From contig CALMHV010000325.1 of the NCBI GenBank assembly GCA_937863905.1, forward strand, positions 1 through 14,125: 14,125 nucleotides of DNA. Direction: 5' to 3'. Below the pieces are notes generated by a model. That model had not been told where the DNA came from. It did not search any database and saw only the letters and a program-made list of their open reading frames with translations. Shown here in pieces: positions 1-7,743 of the stretch (the stretch's first letter is position 1; the number at the start of each line of letters is the position of its first letter). Origin of the DNA: an uncultured Bacillota bacterium. GTDB lineage: Bacteria > Bacillota > Sulfobacillia > UBA995 > UBA9673. The position numbers and the translations under genes were made by a program.

Positions 1-1284
1 CGGCTGGCCATCCTCGGCGACCTCATCTCCGAGGCCCGCGTCTCGGGCGTTCCCGAGATCTACACCCTTCAGAACGACATCCTGCAGCGGGTCATCGCTT
101 TCCGCCCGGTCGTCCGGGGAGGCGAGATCGCCAATTCCGAGCGCATCCGTATCCTCCGCCACGAGCCCGACCGGGCCTGGCGCCGGGAGGCCTGGATGTC
201 CATCGCTCCCTTGTCCATGGAACTGGCCAAACCGACGGTCGAACTCATCCGCCGCCGGAACCACCTCGCCCGCGAGGCGGGAGCGGCCGGTTTCGTCGAA
301 CTCACCCTTGCTCTGGCCTCCCTGACCCCCGCCGAGGTGATGGAGACCATCGAGCGGCTCGAGGCCGCTTCCGCTCCCCTCTGGGCCTCGTTCCTGGAAA
401 GGTCGGCCGCGGCCGAAGGTCTCGACGCCGTGGAACCCTGGGACGTGACCTACCTCGTGGAGAAGGACGCCGCCATTCCGAGCAGCGTTTTCCCCAGCGA
501 GCGTATCGAGCCGAGCCTTGAGGCGTTCGTCCGGGCCTTCGGTCAGGACCCCGTGGCCATCGGCATCAAGATCGTCCGCCAGGACATCCCTTTCGGCGGG
601 CTGTGCGTACCCATCGACCCTCCGACCGATGTCCGTATCCTGGCCAATCCCCGGGACGGGCACGGGTCCTTCTCGACGCTGTTCCACGAATACGGCCACG
701 GCCTCCACGCCGTCTTCGCCGGCGCCAACTCGCGTCTCCTCCAGGAGGAGCCGGGCGTCCTGGCCGAAGGTCTGGCCGAGGTTTGGGGCTGGTTCACCTT
801 CTATCCCGGATGGCTCCGCAGCCTCGGCCTGGACGAGGAACTGGCGGCCACGGTCGTCCGGGCCCAGGGCCTGCGCCTGGCGGCCAGGCACCGCACCCTG
901 TCGGCCGACGTGGTCTGGGAACTTGGCGCCTACCAGGACCCGTATCAGGATTTGACGGCCCTGGCGGCGGCGACGGAGTCGCGCTTCACGCTGGCCGCGA
1001 CCCGACCGGTGCACCGCTGGGCGGGGGGACCCTTTCCTTCGGGGTACCCTATGTACAAACAGAACTACATCCTGGCCGACCTGATTGCGGCGGCCACCCA
1101 CCGCACGCTGGCCGAGGACCACGGGCCGGACGTCCTGGGCAACGCGCAAGTCTGGGAAGCCGTCAGCGCGGCCTACTGGAGACCGGGGGCCTCCATCCCC
1201 TGGCGCGAAAGGCTGCGCCGGTTCACCGGACGGGACCTCGACGCGGCGGCCATCGACTACGGGGCGCCCCTGGGCCCTCGCTAG
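1..1284 (+). CDS. Zinc metallopeptidase, M3-family-like (5' end outside window)
   Basis: This is the C-terminal 427 residues of a gluzincin-type metallopeptidase. The frame is open from base 1, so the gene begins upstream; the ATG at 196 is internal. The zinc motif HEYGH lies at 685-699, preceded by FSTLF and followed by GLHAVF, as in oligopeptidase F/thimet-type enzymes. The candidate third zinc ligand is one of the Glu residues in the [13 protein letters not shown] stretch about 25-30 residues later. In this segment classical M3 enzymes have a different sequence (often ELPSQ-like), so family assignment rests on the overall helical layout and the Tyr-rich C-terminal part (YPMYKQNY). It is expected to be a cytosolic peptidase hydrolysing short peptides. 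A CCCGGC/GCCGGG inverted repeat follows the stop, and glyA starts 59 bp downstream. M2 or another gluzincin clan member remains possible. Confidence 0.75.
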   Translation, partial: RLAILGDLISEARVSGVPEIYTLQNDILQRVIAFRPVVRGGEIANSERIRILRHEPDRAWRREAWMSIAPLSMELAKPTVELIRRRNHLAREAGAAGFVELTLALASLTPAEVMETIERLEAASAPLWASFLERSAAAEGLDAVEPWDVTYLVEKDAAIPSSVFPSERIEPSLEAFVRAFGQDPVAIGIKIVRQDIPFGGLCVPIDPPTDVRILANPRDGHGSFSTLFHEYGHGLHAVFAGANSRLLQEEPGVLAEGLAEVWGWFTFYPGWLRSLGLDEELAATVVRAQGLRLAARHRTLSADVVWELGAYQDPYQDLTALAAATESRFTLAATRPVHRWAGGPFPSGYPMYKQNYILADLIAAATHRTLAEDHGPDVLGNAQVWEAVSAAYWRPGASIPWRERLRRFTGRDLDAAAIDYGAPLGPR

Positions 1285-1285
1285 A

Positions 1286-1306
1286 CCCGGCGACCCGGGA
1301 GCCGGG
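1286..1306 (+). repeat. Inverted repeat between peptidase and glyA
   Basis: CCCGGC (1286-1291) and GCCGGG (1301-1306) form a perfect 6-bp stem with a 9-nt loop just after the peptidase stop codon. There is no following T run, so it is not a convincing intrinsic terminator. It could be a weak attenuating or mRNA-stabilising hairpin between two co-directional genes, or chance in GC-rich DNA. Confidence 0.3.
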
Positions 1307-1329
1307 ACCGAAGGCGAAGCTGGACCAAG

Positions 1330-1337
1330 AAGGGGAG
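1330..1337 (+). promoter_or_regulatory. Ribosome binding site deciding the TTG start of glyA
   Basis: AAGGGGAG ends 6 nt before TTG 1344. No ATG or GTG in the correct frame lies near the beginning of the homologous region, so this site supports the TTG start over the much longer open frame that runs back into the peptidase gene. Confidence 0.75.
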
Positions 1338-1343
1338 ACGATC

Positions 1344-2618
1344 TTGAACGAAGAGCTGGCCAAAGTCGATCCGGAAGTCTTCGAAGCCATCCGAGCGGAA
1401 CTCGCAAGGCAGAGGAACCACCTCGAGCTCATCGCCTCGGAGAACTTCACGAGCCCCGCGGTCCTCGAGGCCCAGGGGTCGGTCCTGACGAACAAGTACG
1501 CCGAAGGTCTCCCCGGCGCCCGCTACTACGGGGGCTGCGAGTTCGCCGATGTCGTCGAACGCCTGGCCATCGAGCGGATCAAGCGGCTGTTCGCGGCGGA
1601 GCACGCCAACGTCCAGCCCCACTCCGGGGCCTCGGCCAACACCGCGGTCTACCTCGCCGTGCTCCAGCCCGGGGACACCGTGCTCGGCATGGATCTCTCT
1701 CACGGCGGTCACCTGACCCACGGTCACCCGCTCAACATCTCGGGCCGGTACTACCACTTCATCGCCTACGGCGTCGCCAAACACACCGAACTCCTAGACT
1801 ACGAGAACCTCGAGGCCCTGGCCCGCACGCACAAGCCGCGCCTCATCGTGGCCGGCGCCAGCGCCTACTCCCGGTACATTGATTTCGCCCGGATGAAGGA
1901 CATCGCTTCGGCGGTGGGCGCCCTCCTCATGGTCGACATGGCCCACATCGCCGGGCTAGTCTCCGCTGACGAACACCCGAGCCCGGTGCCCTACGCCGAC
2001 TTCGTGACCACGACGACCCACAAGACCTTGCGCGGGCCTAGGGGCGGGGTCATCCTGTGCAAGGAGAAGCACGCCAAATCCATCGACCAGGCCGTCTTCC
2101 CCGGCCTTCAGGGCGGCCCGCTCATGCACGTCATCGCGGCCAAGGCCGTGGCCTTCAAGGAAGCGGCGACGCCCGAGTTCCGCGCCTACCAGACGCGGCT
2201 CAAGCGGAACGCGGCCAAGCTCGCGGCCACGTTCCTGGGCCGCGGCTTCCGTCTCGTGTCCGGCGGCACCGACAACCACCTGATGCTCATCGATGTGACG
2301 GCGGGGAAGCTCGAGGGGCTCGGCCTGACCGGGCGCGCGGCCGAGAAGGTCCTGGCCCAAGCCAAGGTCACGGTGAACTTCAACACCATCCCGTTCGACA
2401 CCAAGCCCCCCAAGGTCGGCAGCGGCATCCGCATCGGCACGCCGGCCGTCACGACCCGGGGCATGGGGGCGAAGGAGATGGTCGTCATCGGCAACCTCAT
2501 CGCCGATGCCCTCCTGGCCCCGGAGGACGAGGCCGTCCTGGCGAGGTCCCGGGAGACGGTGGCCCGCCTGTGCGCGTCGTTCCCGCTCTACCCCGGTCTC
2601 GATGACGGGGGCAACTAA
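1344..2618 (+). CDS. glyA: Serine hydroxymethyltransferase
   Basis: This PLP enzyme of the cytosol interconverts serine plus tetrahydrofolate with glycine plus 5,10-methylene-tetrahydrofolate, the main source of one-carbon units. The 424-residue product has near-full family length (about 410-420). The N-terminal segment [14 protein letters not shown], the motif [16 protein letters not shown], and the PLP-lysine motif [13 protein letters not shown] (Lys227) are all clear, and the C-terminal part contains [14 protein letters not shown]. The open frame extends far upstream, but homology begins at [20 protein letters not shown] at 1344 preceded by AAGGGGAG (1330-1337, 6-nt spacing) fixes the start. 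The stop overlaps the next gene by 17 bp, indicating co-transcription and probable translational coupling. Confidence 0.97.
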   Translation: MNEELAKVDPEVFEAIRAELARQRNHLELIASENFTSPAVLEAQGSVLTNKYAEGLPGARYYGGCEFADVVERLAIERIKRLFAAEHANVQPHSGASANTAVYLAVLQPGDTVLGMDLSHGGHLTHGHPLNISGRYYHFIAYGVAKHTELLDYENLEALARTHKPRLIVAGASAYSRYIDFARMKDIASAVGALLMVDMAHIAGLVSADEHPSPVPYADFVTTTTHKTLRGPRGGVILCKEKHAKSIDQAVFPGLQGGPLMHVIAAKAVAFKEAATPEFRAYQTRLKRNAAKLAATFLGRGFRLVSGGTDNHLMLIDVTAGKLEGLGLTGRAAEKVLAQAKVTVNFNTIPFDTKPPKVGSGIRIGTPAVTTRGMGAKEMVVIGNLIADALLAPEDEAVLARSRETVARLCASFPLYPGLDDGGN

Positions 2619-3387
2619 GGCCGGCGCCGGCCCGGGGCGCCCCTCCAGCGTCTGTCCGGGACGCTTGCTTCTCGTTTTCGCCCACCCGGACGACGAGGCG
2701 TTCTTCACCGCCGGGACGGTCGCCAGGCACGTGCGGGAGGGCGGCGAGGCGGCCCTCGTCTGCGCCACCCCGGGCGACCGCGGCAGCCAGCCCGATCCGC
2801 CGGTGTGCCTTCCGGCCGAACTGGGCCGGGTCCGGACGGCCGAACTCCGGAGAGCCTGCCGCACGATGGGCGCCGGGCAGCTCACCCTTCTCGGCTACGG
2901 CGACGGCCGGTTGGCCGAGGCCGACCCCGAGGAGGCCGCCGGTCGCATCGCCCGGGTGATGGCCCGCTACCGCCCCTCCGCCGTGGTAACCTTCGGCCCG
3001 GAAGGAATCTACCGGCATCCGGACCACATGGCCATCCACCGCTTCACGCTGGAAGCCTTCCGTCAAGCCGCCCCGGAGGGGGCGCGCCTGTGGTACGTGG
3101 CCCTGGCCTCGGCCTTCTGGCGCCACGACGCCCGCGATCCGATGGGCGGGGCGCCCGAGTCGTCCGCCAGCCTCGGCGGCGAAGGGACGCCGGCTGAGGC
3201 GGTCATCGACATCGCCACGACCCTGGAGACCAAGCTGGAGACCCTGCTCTGCCACCGCTCCCAGCGTCACAACGTCGAGAGGGCCTTCGGCGCCCTGTAC
3301 GACTTCGACCGCGGGATCATCGCCGGGCCGGAAGCCAGGGCCTTCCTGGAGCGGGAGTACTTCACCGCTAGTCCAGCGGCCAGTTAG
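2602..3387 (+). CDS. PIG-L / LmbE family N-acetylglucosaminyl deacetylase-like protein
   Basis: This is a zinc-dependent deacetylase-fold protein. Family members remove acetyl groups from GlcNAc-containing small molecules such as mycothiol or bacillithiol precursors, but the substrate here cannot be named. The 261-residue product carries the signature AHPDDE (His28, Asp30, Asp31), the following TAGTVARHV helix, and the second zinc motif HPDH at residues 139-142, followed by His146 (MAIH). The usual glycine before HPDH (GHPDH) is replaced by arginine (YRHPDH). The ATG at 2602 lies inside the end of glyA (17-bp overlap) and has no good SD, so translation is likely coupled to glyA. An earlier frame extension overlaps glyA heavily and is not homologous. 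There is no signal peptide. The 3' end overlaps the convergent HipA-like gene by 20 bp. Confidence 0.88.
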   Translation: MTGATKAGAGPGRPSSVCPGRLLLVFAHPDDEAFFTAGTVARHVREGGEAALVCATPGDRGSQPDPPVCLPAELGRVRTAELRRACRTMGAGQLTLLGYGDGRLAEADPEEAAGRIARVMARYRPSAVVTFGPEGIYRHPDHMAIHRFTLEAFRQAAPEGARLWYVALASAFWRHDARDPMGGAPESSASLGGEGTPAEAVIDIATTLETKLETLLCHRSQRHNVERAFGALYDFDRGIIAGPEARAFLEREYFTASPAAS

Positions 3388-4138
3388 CGAAGAGGATGCG
3401 GGGCAGCGCGGCCGCCCGACCGTGTAGGAACCGGCCCAGGGCCTCTCTCTGGTCGGGCGGCACGTCCCACTCCCGCGGTATCCGCTCCACTATCCAGGCG
3501 GCCCTTCCCTCGTCCAGCCGTCCAAGCCGTTCAAACCACGACCGGAAGGCCTCCGCCTTCCCCGCGGCCTGCCGGAGTTCGGGCGCCATCTCGGGGCTGG
3601 GCTCCAGCATGTGGCTGACCAGCGTGGCGTCCCATTCCGGAGTACCGAGGCAACAGGCGAAGTCTACCGGCCAGTAGATGAGCTTCCCGTCCTGCTCCGC
3701 GATAAGGAAATTCCGGGGAAGAAGGGCATCGTAGTTCATCATCAGGGCGTTAAGCATCACGTAACCGGGGAAAGACTCCCGGTTGTCGCACCGGGGAATG
3801 AGAGAGTGGGCGGGCTCAGCGAGAACGGGCGCCACTCGCTCCACCCCAAAGTGCGGACCGGCGGACACCGGCCAGCCCAAGATCTCCCGGATCTCCCGGC
3901 CCCAGGCCAACTGGCGGGGAAGAAAGACCAGGCAATGGCCTGGGAGCGGGACACCGAGGACTCCGGCCACCTCGTGAGCCACCAGGTCATTGACCAGGGG
4001 CCTCATGGCATGGGTGTCCTCGCGGAATCTCACGTGGTACTCCCGGGTCTTGCCCTGGTCGTCCAGGCACTCGGCAAACGCGGTGGCCGTGGAGGCGGCC
4101 CCGAGCAGACGGAAGGCCTGGACGGTTCTGACGCCCAT
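3368..4138 (-). CDS. HipA-like kinase-fold protein
   Basis: This 256-residue protein resembles the compact HipA-like kinase family found in many bacteria (the HipA_2-type Pfam group), which is distinct from the toxin HipA and usually has no antitoxin partner. The catalytic-loop pattern NYDALLPRN (Asn135, Asp137, Asn143) and a metal-binding Asp in PVDFACC (Asp159) fit the kinase fold. The N-terminal LVNDLVAHEVAGVLGVPLPG helix also matches. The lysine expected in the YVVKF-like strand is Arg37 (YHVRF). The ATG at 4138 is chosen over the in-frame GTG at 4156 because GGGGGAGG lies 8 nt before it. The gene follows the MBL gene with an 80-bp gap and may be in its operon. The substrate is unknown, and I see no hipB-like DNA-binding partner. 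Confidence 0.72.
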   Translation of the reverse strand: MGVRTVQAFRLLGAASTATAFAECLDDQGKTREYHVRFREDTHAMRPLVNDLVAHEVAGVLGVPLPGHCLVFLPRQLAWGREIREILGWPVSAGPHFGVERVAPVLAEPAHSLIPRCDNRESFPGYVMLNALMMNYDALLPRNFLIAEQDGKLIYWPVDFACCLGTPEWDATLVSHMLEPSPEMAPELRQAAGKAEAFRSWFERLGRLDEGRAAWIVERIPREWDVPPDQREALGRFLHGRAAALPRILFANWPLD

Positions 4139-4218
4139 GACCGAGCCCTCCCCCACAAACCATCCTATTCAGCAAGGGGGGACTGGCGACGACTCGGCGG
4201 TCATCGCTCGGCGCCGCT

Positions 4219-5061
4219 TCACCCCGAGGAATCTCCCTCCTCGTCGTGCCGGAGACCCAGGCGGCGCCTGAGCCCGAAGAACAGGTTCTCGCGCTGCCGC
4301 TCCGTGAAGCCGAACTCGTCGCCCAAGATGGCCGTGGCCTGCCGCGCCGGCACGCCCTCGGTCCTCAGTTCCTTGGCCCGCGCCAGGAAACACTCAAGCC
4401 AGGCCCGCTGTTCGGCCAGGATCTCCCGGCCGCCCACGGGGCCGTGCCCCGGGACCACGACGTCGACCTCCCAGCTCTCCAGGACCCGGAGGGCCGCGAG
4501 CCATCGCTCGGGACGGATGCCCCCGACCCAGGCCGCCCGGCCCCGGAAGACGAGGTCTCCCGTGAAGAGAACCTTGGCCGACGGCACGTAGACCACGCTC
4601 GAACCCTCGGCGTGCCCGCCGAGTTCGGCGACCACGACCTCCGGGTCCCACGGTAGCCGGACTCTCGTCTCAAAGACCAGGGTCGGGGTCTTGGGAGCGA
4701 TGCCCCGACCGGCGAAGTCCGCGGCCATCCGCTCGAGCTCGACCCTCAGGCCGCGGGTCGTGCCCTCGCTGGCCAGGACGCCGCAAGGCGGGAAATCGGT
4801 GCTGCCGATGGTGTGGTCGCTGTGCTCGTGCGTGTAGACCAGGGCCGTCACGGCGACGACCGCCGGCTTGGCGCCGTCCCCGGCCCCCGCCGCGGCCGAC
4901 CGAGCCGCCTCCAGGAGCGCCAGGCCATCCTCCCGCGTGACCAAGCTGTCAACGACCAGGACACCCTTACCGGTCAGGACGAAACCGGCGTTGACCCGGT
5001 CTTCCTTGTCGCTTCCGGCGAAGACCGGTCCCCCTACTCGCGTGAAGCCGGCCACAACCAT
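4219..5061 (-). CDS. MBL-fold metallo-hydrolase
   Basis: This 280-residue metallo-beta-lactamase-fold hydrolase has the dinuclear zinc motif THEHSDH (His78, His80, Asp82, His83), a second histidine in GGHAEGSS (His150), the bridging aspartate in LFTGDLVF (Asp169), and the last histidine in VVPGHGPVG (His206). All expected metal ligands are present, so it should be an active hydrolase. The overall pattern is that of generic SoxH/quinoprotein-relay-like MBL hydrolases; the substrate is not predictable. The start is ATG 5061 next to AGGTAGGGAGGG. GTG 5055, two codons downstream, has arguably better spacing to the same purine tract. There is no signal peptide. It is divergent from the MATE exporter across about 100 bp and lies upstream of the HipA-like gene on the same strand. 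Confidence 0.88.
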   Translation of the reverse strand: MVVAGFTRVGGPVFAGSDKEDRVNAGFVLTGKGVLVVDSLVTREDGLALLEAARSAAAGAGDGAKPAVVAVTALVYTHEHSDHTIGSTDFPPCGVLASEGTTRGLRVELERMAADFAGRGIAPKTPTLVFETRVRLPWDPEVVVAELGGHAEGSSVVYVPSAKVLFTGDLVFRGRAAWVGGIRPERWLAALRVLESWEVDVVVPGHGPVGGREILAEQRAWLECFLARAKELRTEGVPARQATAILGDEFGFTERQRENLFFGLRRRLGLRHDEEGDSSG

Positions 5062-5092
5062 CCCTCCCTACCTTTCGCAACCCGAAGGAGCC

Positions 5093-5104
5093 GCCCGGCC
5101 GGGC
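5093..5104. promoter_or_regulatory. 12-bp perfect palindrome between divergent MBL and MATE genes
   Basis: GCCCGGCCGGGC is self-complementary and lies near the middle of the roughly 100-bp divergent intergenic region, where an operator controlling both genes would be expected. No clear -35/-10 pair is visible for either direction. A G+C-only palindrome of this size can also arise by chance in this genome. Confidence 0.25.
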
Positions 5105-5147
5105 GCGAAGACCACGGAGTCCTTCGACCCGGCGCCCGAACCCGCCT

Positions 5148-5161
5148 TGAGGAGGTCCTCA
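5148..5161 (+). promoter_or_regulatory. SD site embedded in an inverted repeat before the MATE gene
   Basis: GAGGAGGT (5149-5156) is a near-perfect ribosome binding site 7 nt before CTG 5164. It is contained in TGAGGA-GG-TCCTCA, an almost uninterrupted palindrome. In the transcript this could fold as UGAGG/CCUCA around an AGGU loop and mask the SD. In DNA it could be a repressor half-site pair. It decides the start of the exporter gene. Confidence 0.5.
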
Positions 5162-5163
5162 GC

Positions 5164-6561
5164 CTGCCAGGAGTCGCCCCACCGACCGCCTCCGGCGCCG
5201 TGGCCGTCGAGAGCCGCGCCGATGTCCGCCGGGTCATCTTCCGGCTGGCCTGGCCCGTCTTCGCCGAGAACATCCTTTCCACCTTGACCCAGGTCGTAGG
5301 CATGATCATGGTCGGTCGCCTCGGCGCGGCGGCCATCACGGCCGTCGGTCTGAGCTTCCAGCCCTTCTTCCTCGTCATGGGGTTCTTCATGGGCCTGGGG
5401 ACGGGGACGACCGCCCTGGTCGCCCGGTTCACCGGGGCGGGCAAACCCGACGATGCCGCCCGGGTGACCCACCAATCCTTCCTCCTGGCCGTCGGTCTAG
5501 CCATCGTCTTCACCGTTCTTACCATGCCCCTGGCCCGCCCGATTGTCGCCCTCATGGGCGCCGAGCCCGAGGTCATCGTCCTGGGTACCCGCTACCTCCT
5601 CTGGCTCATCCCCGGCATGCTCTTCATGGACGTGTCCATGGTCCTGGCGGGGGCCTTGCGCGGCGCCGGCGACACCCGGACGCCGATGTGGATCAACGTG
5701 ATGATCAACCTGCTCAACGTGGCTTTCTGCTGGGTGCTCATCTTCGGCAATCTCGGCTTCCCGGCCCTGGGCGTGGTGGGCGCGGGCCTGGCGGCCACCT
5801 TGGCCCGGGTCATCGGGTCCGTCGTCCTCCTGGCCATCATGTTCTCCGGCCGGGCCGCCATCGGCTTCGACCTGAAAGCCTTCCGCCCGTTGAGCGCGTT
5901 CTTCAAGCTGGATCTTGAGGTTGTTGGCCGCGTCATCCGCATCGGCGTCCCGGCCGCCCTGGAGAGGCTCGTCAATAGCCTGGGGATGCTCTTCTACACC
6001 CGCGTCGTGGCCGGTCTCGGGACCGCGGCCTTCGCCGCCCACTCGCTGGCCCTCAACGTCGAATCCCTCTCCTACATGCCCGGCATCGGGTTCGCGGTCG
6101 CGGCCACCACCCTGGTGGGCCAGAACCTGGGCGCCCGCCGGCCCGACCGGGCCGAGTCCAGCGGCTGGGAGTGCAACCGCCTGGCCCTCTGGGTCATGGG
6201 CACCATGGGGGCTGTCTTCTTCGCCTTTCCGGCTTTCCTCCTCCGCCTCTACACTCCCGATGCGGCGGTCATCGCCCTGGGCGTCATCGCCCTACGGGTC
6301 GTGGCCTTCGCCCAGATTCCCGAGGCCGTCGGTTTCGTCTTAAGTGGCGCCCTGCGTGGTGCGGGCGACACAAAGAGCGTTCTCTGGATAACGATGGCCG
6401 GCGTCTGGGTCGTGCGGCTCGGCCTCTCCCTCGTCTTCGTCGTGTGGCTCAGGATGGGTCTTTTCGGCGCCTGGCTGGCCATGGGGCTGGACTGGGTGGT
6501 GCGCGCCCTCTACCTGGTCATCCGCTTCCGGTCCGGCCTCTGGAAGGAAGTGCGCGTCTAG
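5164..6561 (+). CDS. MATE-family multidrug/toxin exporter (probable CTG start)
   Basis: This 465-residue polytopic inner-membrane transporter of the multidrug and toxic compound extrusion family should drive efflux with a Na+ or H+ gradient. About twelve membrane segments are visible. The N-terminal LAWPVFAENILSTLTQVVGMIMVGRLG segment is the family hallmark region. The internal duplication typical of MATE is seen as GALRGAGDT at both 163-171 and 395-403. The frame is open far upstream with no homologous residues. The best start is CTG 5164 with GAGGAGGT 7 nt before it. The next in-frame candidate is GTG 5200, which lacks an SD but would still keep TM1. The gene is divergent from the MBL hydrolase and 109 bp ahead of the next gene. 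The substrate is unknown. Confidence 0.93.
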   Translation: MPGVAPPTASGAVAVESRADVRRVIFRLAWPVFAENILSTLTQVVGMIMVGRLGAAAITAVGLSFQPFFLVMGFFMGLGTGTTALVARFTGAGKPDDAARVTHQSFLLAVGLAIVFTVLTMPLARPIVALMGAEPEVIVLGTRYLLWLIPGMLFMDVSMVLAGALRGAGDTRTPMWINVMINLLNVAFCWVLIFGNLGFPALGVVGAGLAATLARVIGSVVLLAIMFSGRAAIGFDLKAFRPLSAFFKLDLEVVGRVIRIGVPAALERLVNSLGMLFYTRVVAGLGTAAFAAHSLALNVESLSYMPGIGFAVAATTLVGQNLGARRPDRAESSGWECNRLALWVMGTMGAVFFAFPAFLLRLYTPDAAVIALGVIALRVVAFAQIPEAVGFVLSGALRGAGDTKSVLWITMAGVWVVRLGLSLVFVVWLRMGLFGAWLAMGLDWVVRALYLVIRFRSGLWKEVRV

Positions 6562-6583
6562 CCACGAATCCCTGGCGGCACGG

Positions 6584-6593
6584 TTGTGCACAA
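6584..6593. repeat. 10-bp palindrome TTGTGCACAA between MATE and the next gene
   Basis: This is a perfect palindrome with mixed base composition, in a short AT-richer patch (6584-6602) within the 109-bp gap. It could be a transcription-factor half-site pair controlling the downstream gene. No clear promoter hexamers flank it. Length alone does not exclude chance. Confidence 0.25.
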
Positions 6594-6670
6594 GTATTTA
6601 CACAGGGGCGAGCCGCCGCTCTCCACCCCCACCGCTCCCAGGCGACCCGACCCCAGGGGAGGCGCAGGCC

Positions 6671-7573
6671 TTGAAACGTGTGGTGAGCATCAGCTTGGGC
6701 TCGTCGTCCCGCGACAAGCGGGTCGAGGCGGAGTTTCTGGGCGAGAAGTTCATCATCGAGCGCATCGGGACCGACGGCAGCGTCGAGAAAGCCAAGGAGA
6801 TGCTGCACGACTTGGACGGCAAGGTCGCCTGCTTCGGCATGGGTGGTATCGACTTCTACGTCCGGTCCGGCAAGAGGAAGTGGATGCTGAAGGACGCCAT
6901 GCGGATGGCGTCCGTCCCCAAGATCACTCCCATCGTCGACGGGGGTGGGGTCAAGGAAACCCTGGAAAGACAGGTCATCGCCGACCTGGAGCCGGTCTAC
7001 GGCATCCCGGTGCGGGGGAAGAAGGTCGTCGTCGTCTCCGGGGTTGCCCGGTTCGCCCACGCCGAGGCCTTCTTCGCGCAGGGGGCCAAGGTCATGCTGG
7101 GCGACCTCATCTTCATCCTCGAGGTGCCCATCAAGCTCTGGTCGCTCCGGGCCCTGGACATCTTCGCCCGCCTCATCGCCCCTATCGCCGCCCAACTTCC
7201 CATCTCCGTGCTCTATCCGACCGGCGAGAGCCAGAAGAAGTCCAAACCGAAGTTCCGGGACGTCTATGAGTGGGCGGACATCGTGGCCGGTGACTACCAC
7301 TTCATCCACCGCTTCATGCCGGAGCGCCTGGACGGCAAGGTCATCGTCACCAACACGGTCACCGACGCGGACGTGGCTGAACTCAAGGCCAAAGGCGTCT
7401 CCTACCTCGTCACCACCACGCCCGAGATGGAGGGTCGCTCGTTCGCCACGAACGTCATCGAGGCCCTGCTCGTGGCTATGTCCGGCAAGCGGCCCGAAGA
7501 ACTCACCGAAAAGGACTATTTCGACCTGATTAAGAAAGCGAAAATCAAGCCTAGGGTGGAGAAACTGAACTAG
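6671..7573 (+). CDS. Quinate 5-dehydrogenase-family protein (function uncertain)
   Basis: The 300-residue product resembles proteins annotated as quinate 5-dehydrogenase in Firmicutes. It has an N-terminal MKRVVSISLGSS strand, then VEAEFLGEKFIIERIGTDG, then ACFGMGGIDFY (53-63), and a central GKKVVVVSGVARFAHAEAF segment (117-134). The middle segment is the most Rossmann-like part, yet it lacks a GxGxxG or the GAGGA loop of AroE/YdiB-type dehydrogenases, so the enzymatic label should be treated with caution. The central strands around 141-160 are very hydrophobic. TTG 6671 is chosen because AGGGGAGG (6655-6662) lies 8 nt upstream and homology begins exactly there. It is 109 bp after the MATE gene and closed by a strong terminator. 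No shikimate-pathway gene is adjacent. Confidence 0.75.
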   Translation: MKRVVSISLGSSSRDKRVEAEFLGEKFIIERIGTDGSVEKAKEMLHDLDGKVACFGMGGIDFYVRSGKRKWMLKDAMRMASVPKITPIVDGGGVKETLERQVIADLEPVYGIPVRGKKVVVVSGVARFAHAEAFFAQGAKVMLGDLIFILEVPIKLWSLRALDIFARLIAPIAAQLPISVLYPTGESQKKSKPKFRDVYEWADIVAGDYHFIHRFMPERLDGKVIVTNTVTDADVAELKAKGVSYLVTTTPEMEGRSFATNVIEALLVAMSGKRPEELTEKDYFDLIKKAKIKPRVEKLN

Positions 7574-7599
7574 GGCCCGCCGGCGACCGGCGCGACCCG

Positions 7600-7640
7600 G
7601 AGCCCTGTCCCCCAAAGGGGCGGGGCTCTTGGTTTCGTTT
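7600..7640 (+). terminator. Intrinsic terminator after the quinate-dehydrogenase-like gene
   Basis: Arms GAGCCCTGTCCC (7600-7611) and GGGGCGGGGCTC (7617-7628) pair as a 12-bp stem with two G-U pairs and a 5-nt loop. They are followed by TTGGTTTCGTTT, a T-rich tail. The hairpin begins 27 bp after the stop codon and separates this unit from the corA promoter. Confidence 0.8.
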
Positions 7641-7670
7641 CGGCCCTGGCCGGGCCGGAGCGGCTTTCGG

Positions 7671-7700
7671 TTGACCCGGCGTTGGAGCCGTTGGTATAGT
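7671..7700 (+). promoter_or_regulatory. Sigma-A-type promoter of the CorA-like gene
   Basis: TTGACC (7671-7676) and TATAGT (7695-7700) are separated by 18 bp, each one mismatch from consensus. They lie just downstream of the terminator and 43 bp before the ATG, leaving a leader of roughly 35 nt with no room for a metal-sensing riboswitch. This is the clearest promoter in the window. Confidence 0.7.
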
Positions 7701-7743
7701 CGGTGAGTAAGTTAGGCAGGTCTGAAATGAAGGAGGGGACGAC

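Noticed and set aside
603..1343. Long in-frame extension upstream of glyA
   Set aside because: It lies inside the peptidase gene in another frame and has Arg/Pro/Gly-rich composition typical of shadow frames. SHMT homology and an SD both point to TTG 1344.
1956..3270. Minus-strand open frames over glyA and the PIG-L gene
   Set aside because: They are reverse-strand shadows of two genes with clear catalytic motifs, and no independent start signal is visible.
3368..4138. HipA toxin of a toxin-antitoxin pair
   Set aside because: The protein is much shorter than HipA toxins (about 440 residues), and no small DNA-binding HipB-like gene is adjacent.
3611..4591. 326-codon open frame on the plus strand
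   Set aside because: It is antisense to the HipA-like and MBL genes, both of which have clear motifs and SD sites. Its composition is that of a GC-rich shadow frame.
4813..5163. In-frame extension upstream of the MATE exporter
   Set aside because: It is antisense to the MBL gene and lacks membrane or MATE homology; the SD at 5149-5156 marks a later start.
6518..7615. 365-codon open frame on the minus strand
   Set aside because: It is antisense to the quinate-dehydrogenase-like gene, dominated by Asp/Gly/Val/His repeats from the reverse codons, with no recognisable family.
7701..7743. Possible Mg2+ riboswitch in the corA leader
   Set aside because: The leader from the predicted promoter is only about 35 nt, too short for an M-box or similar element.
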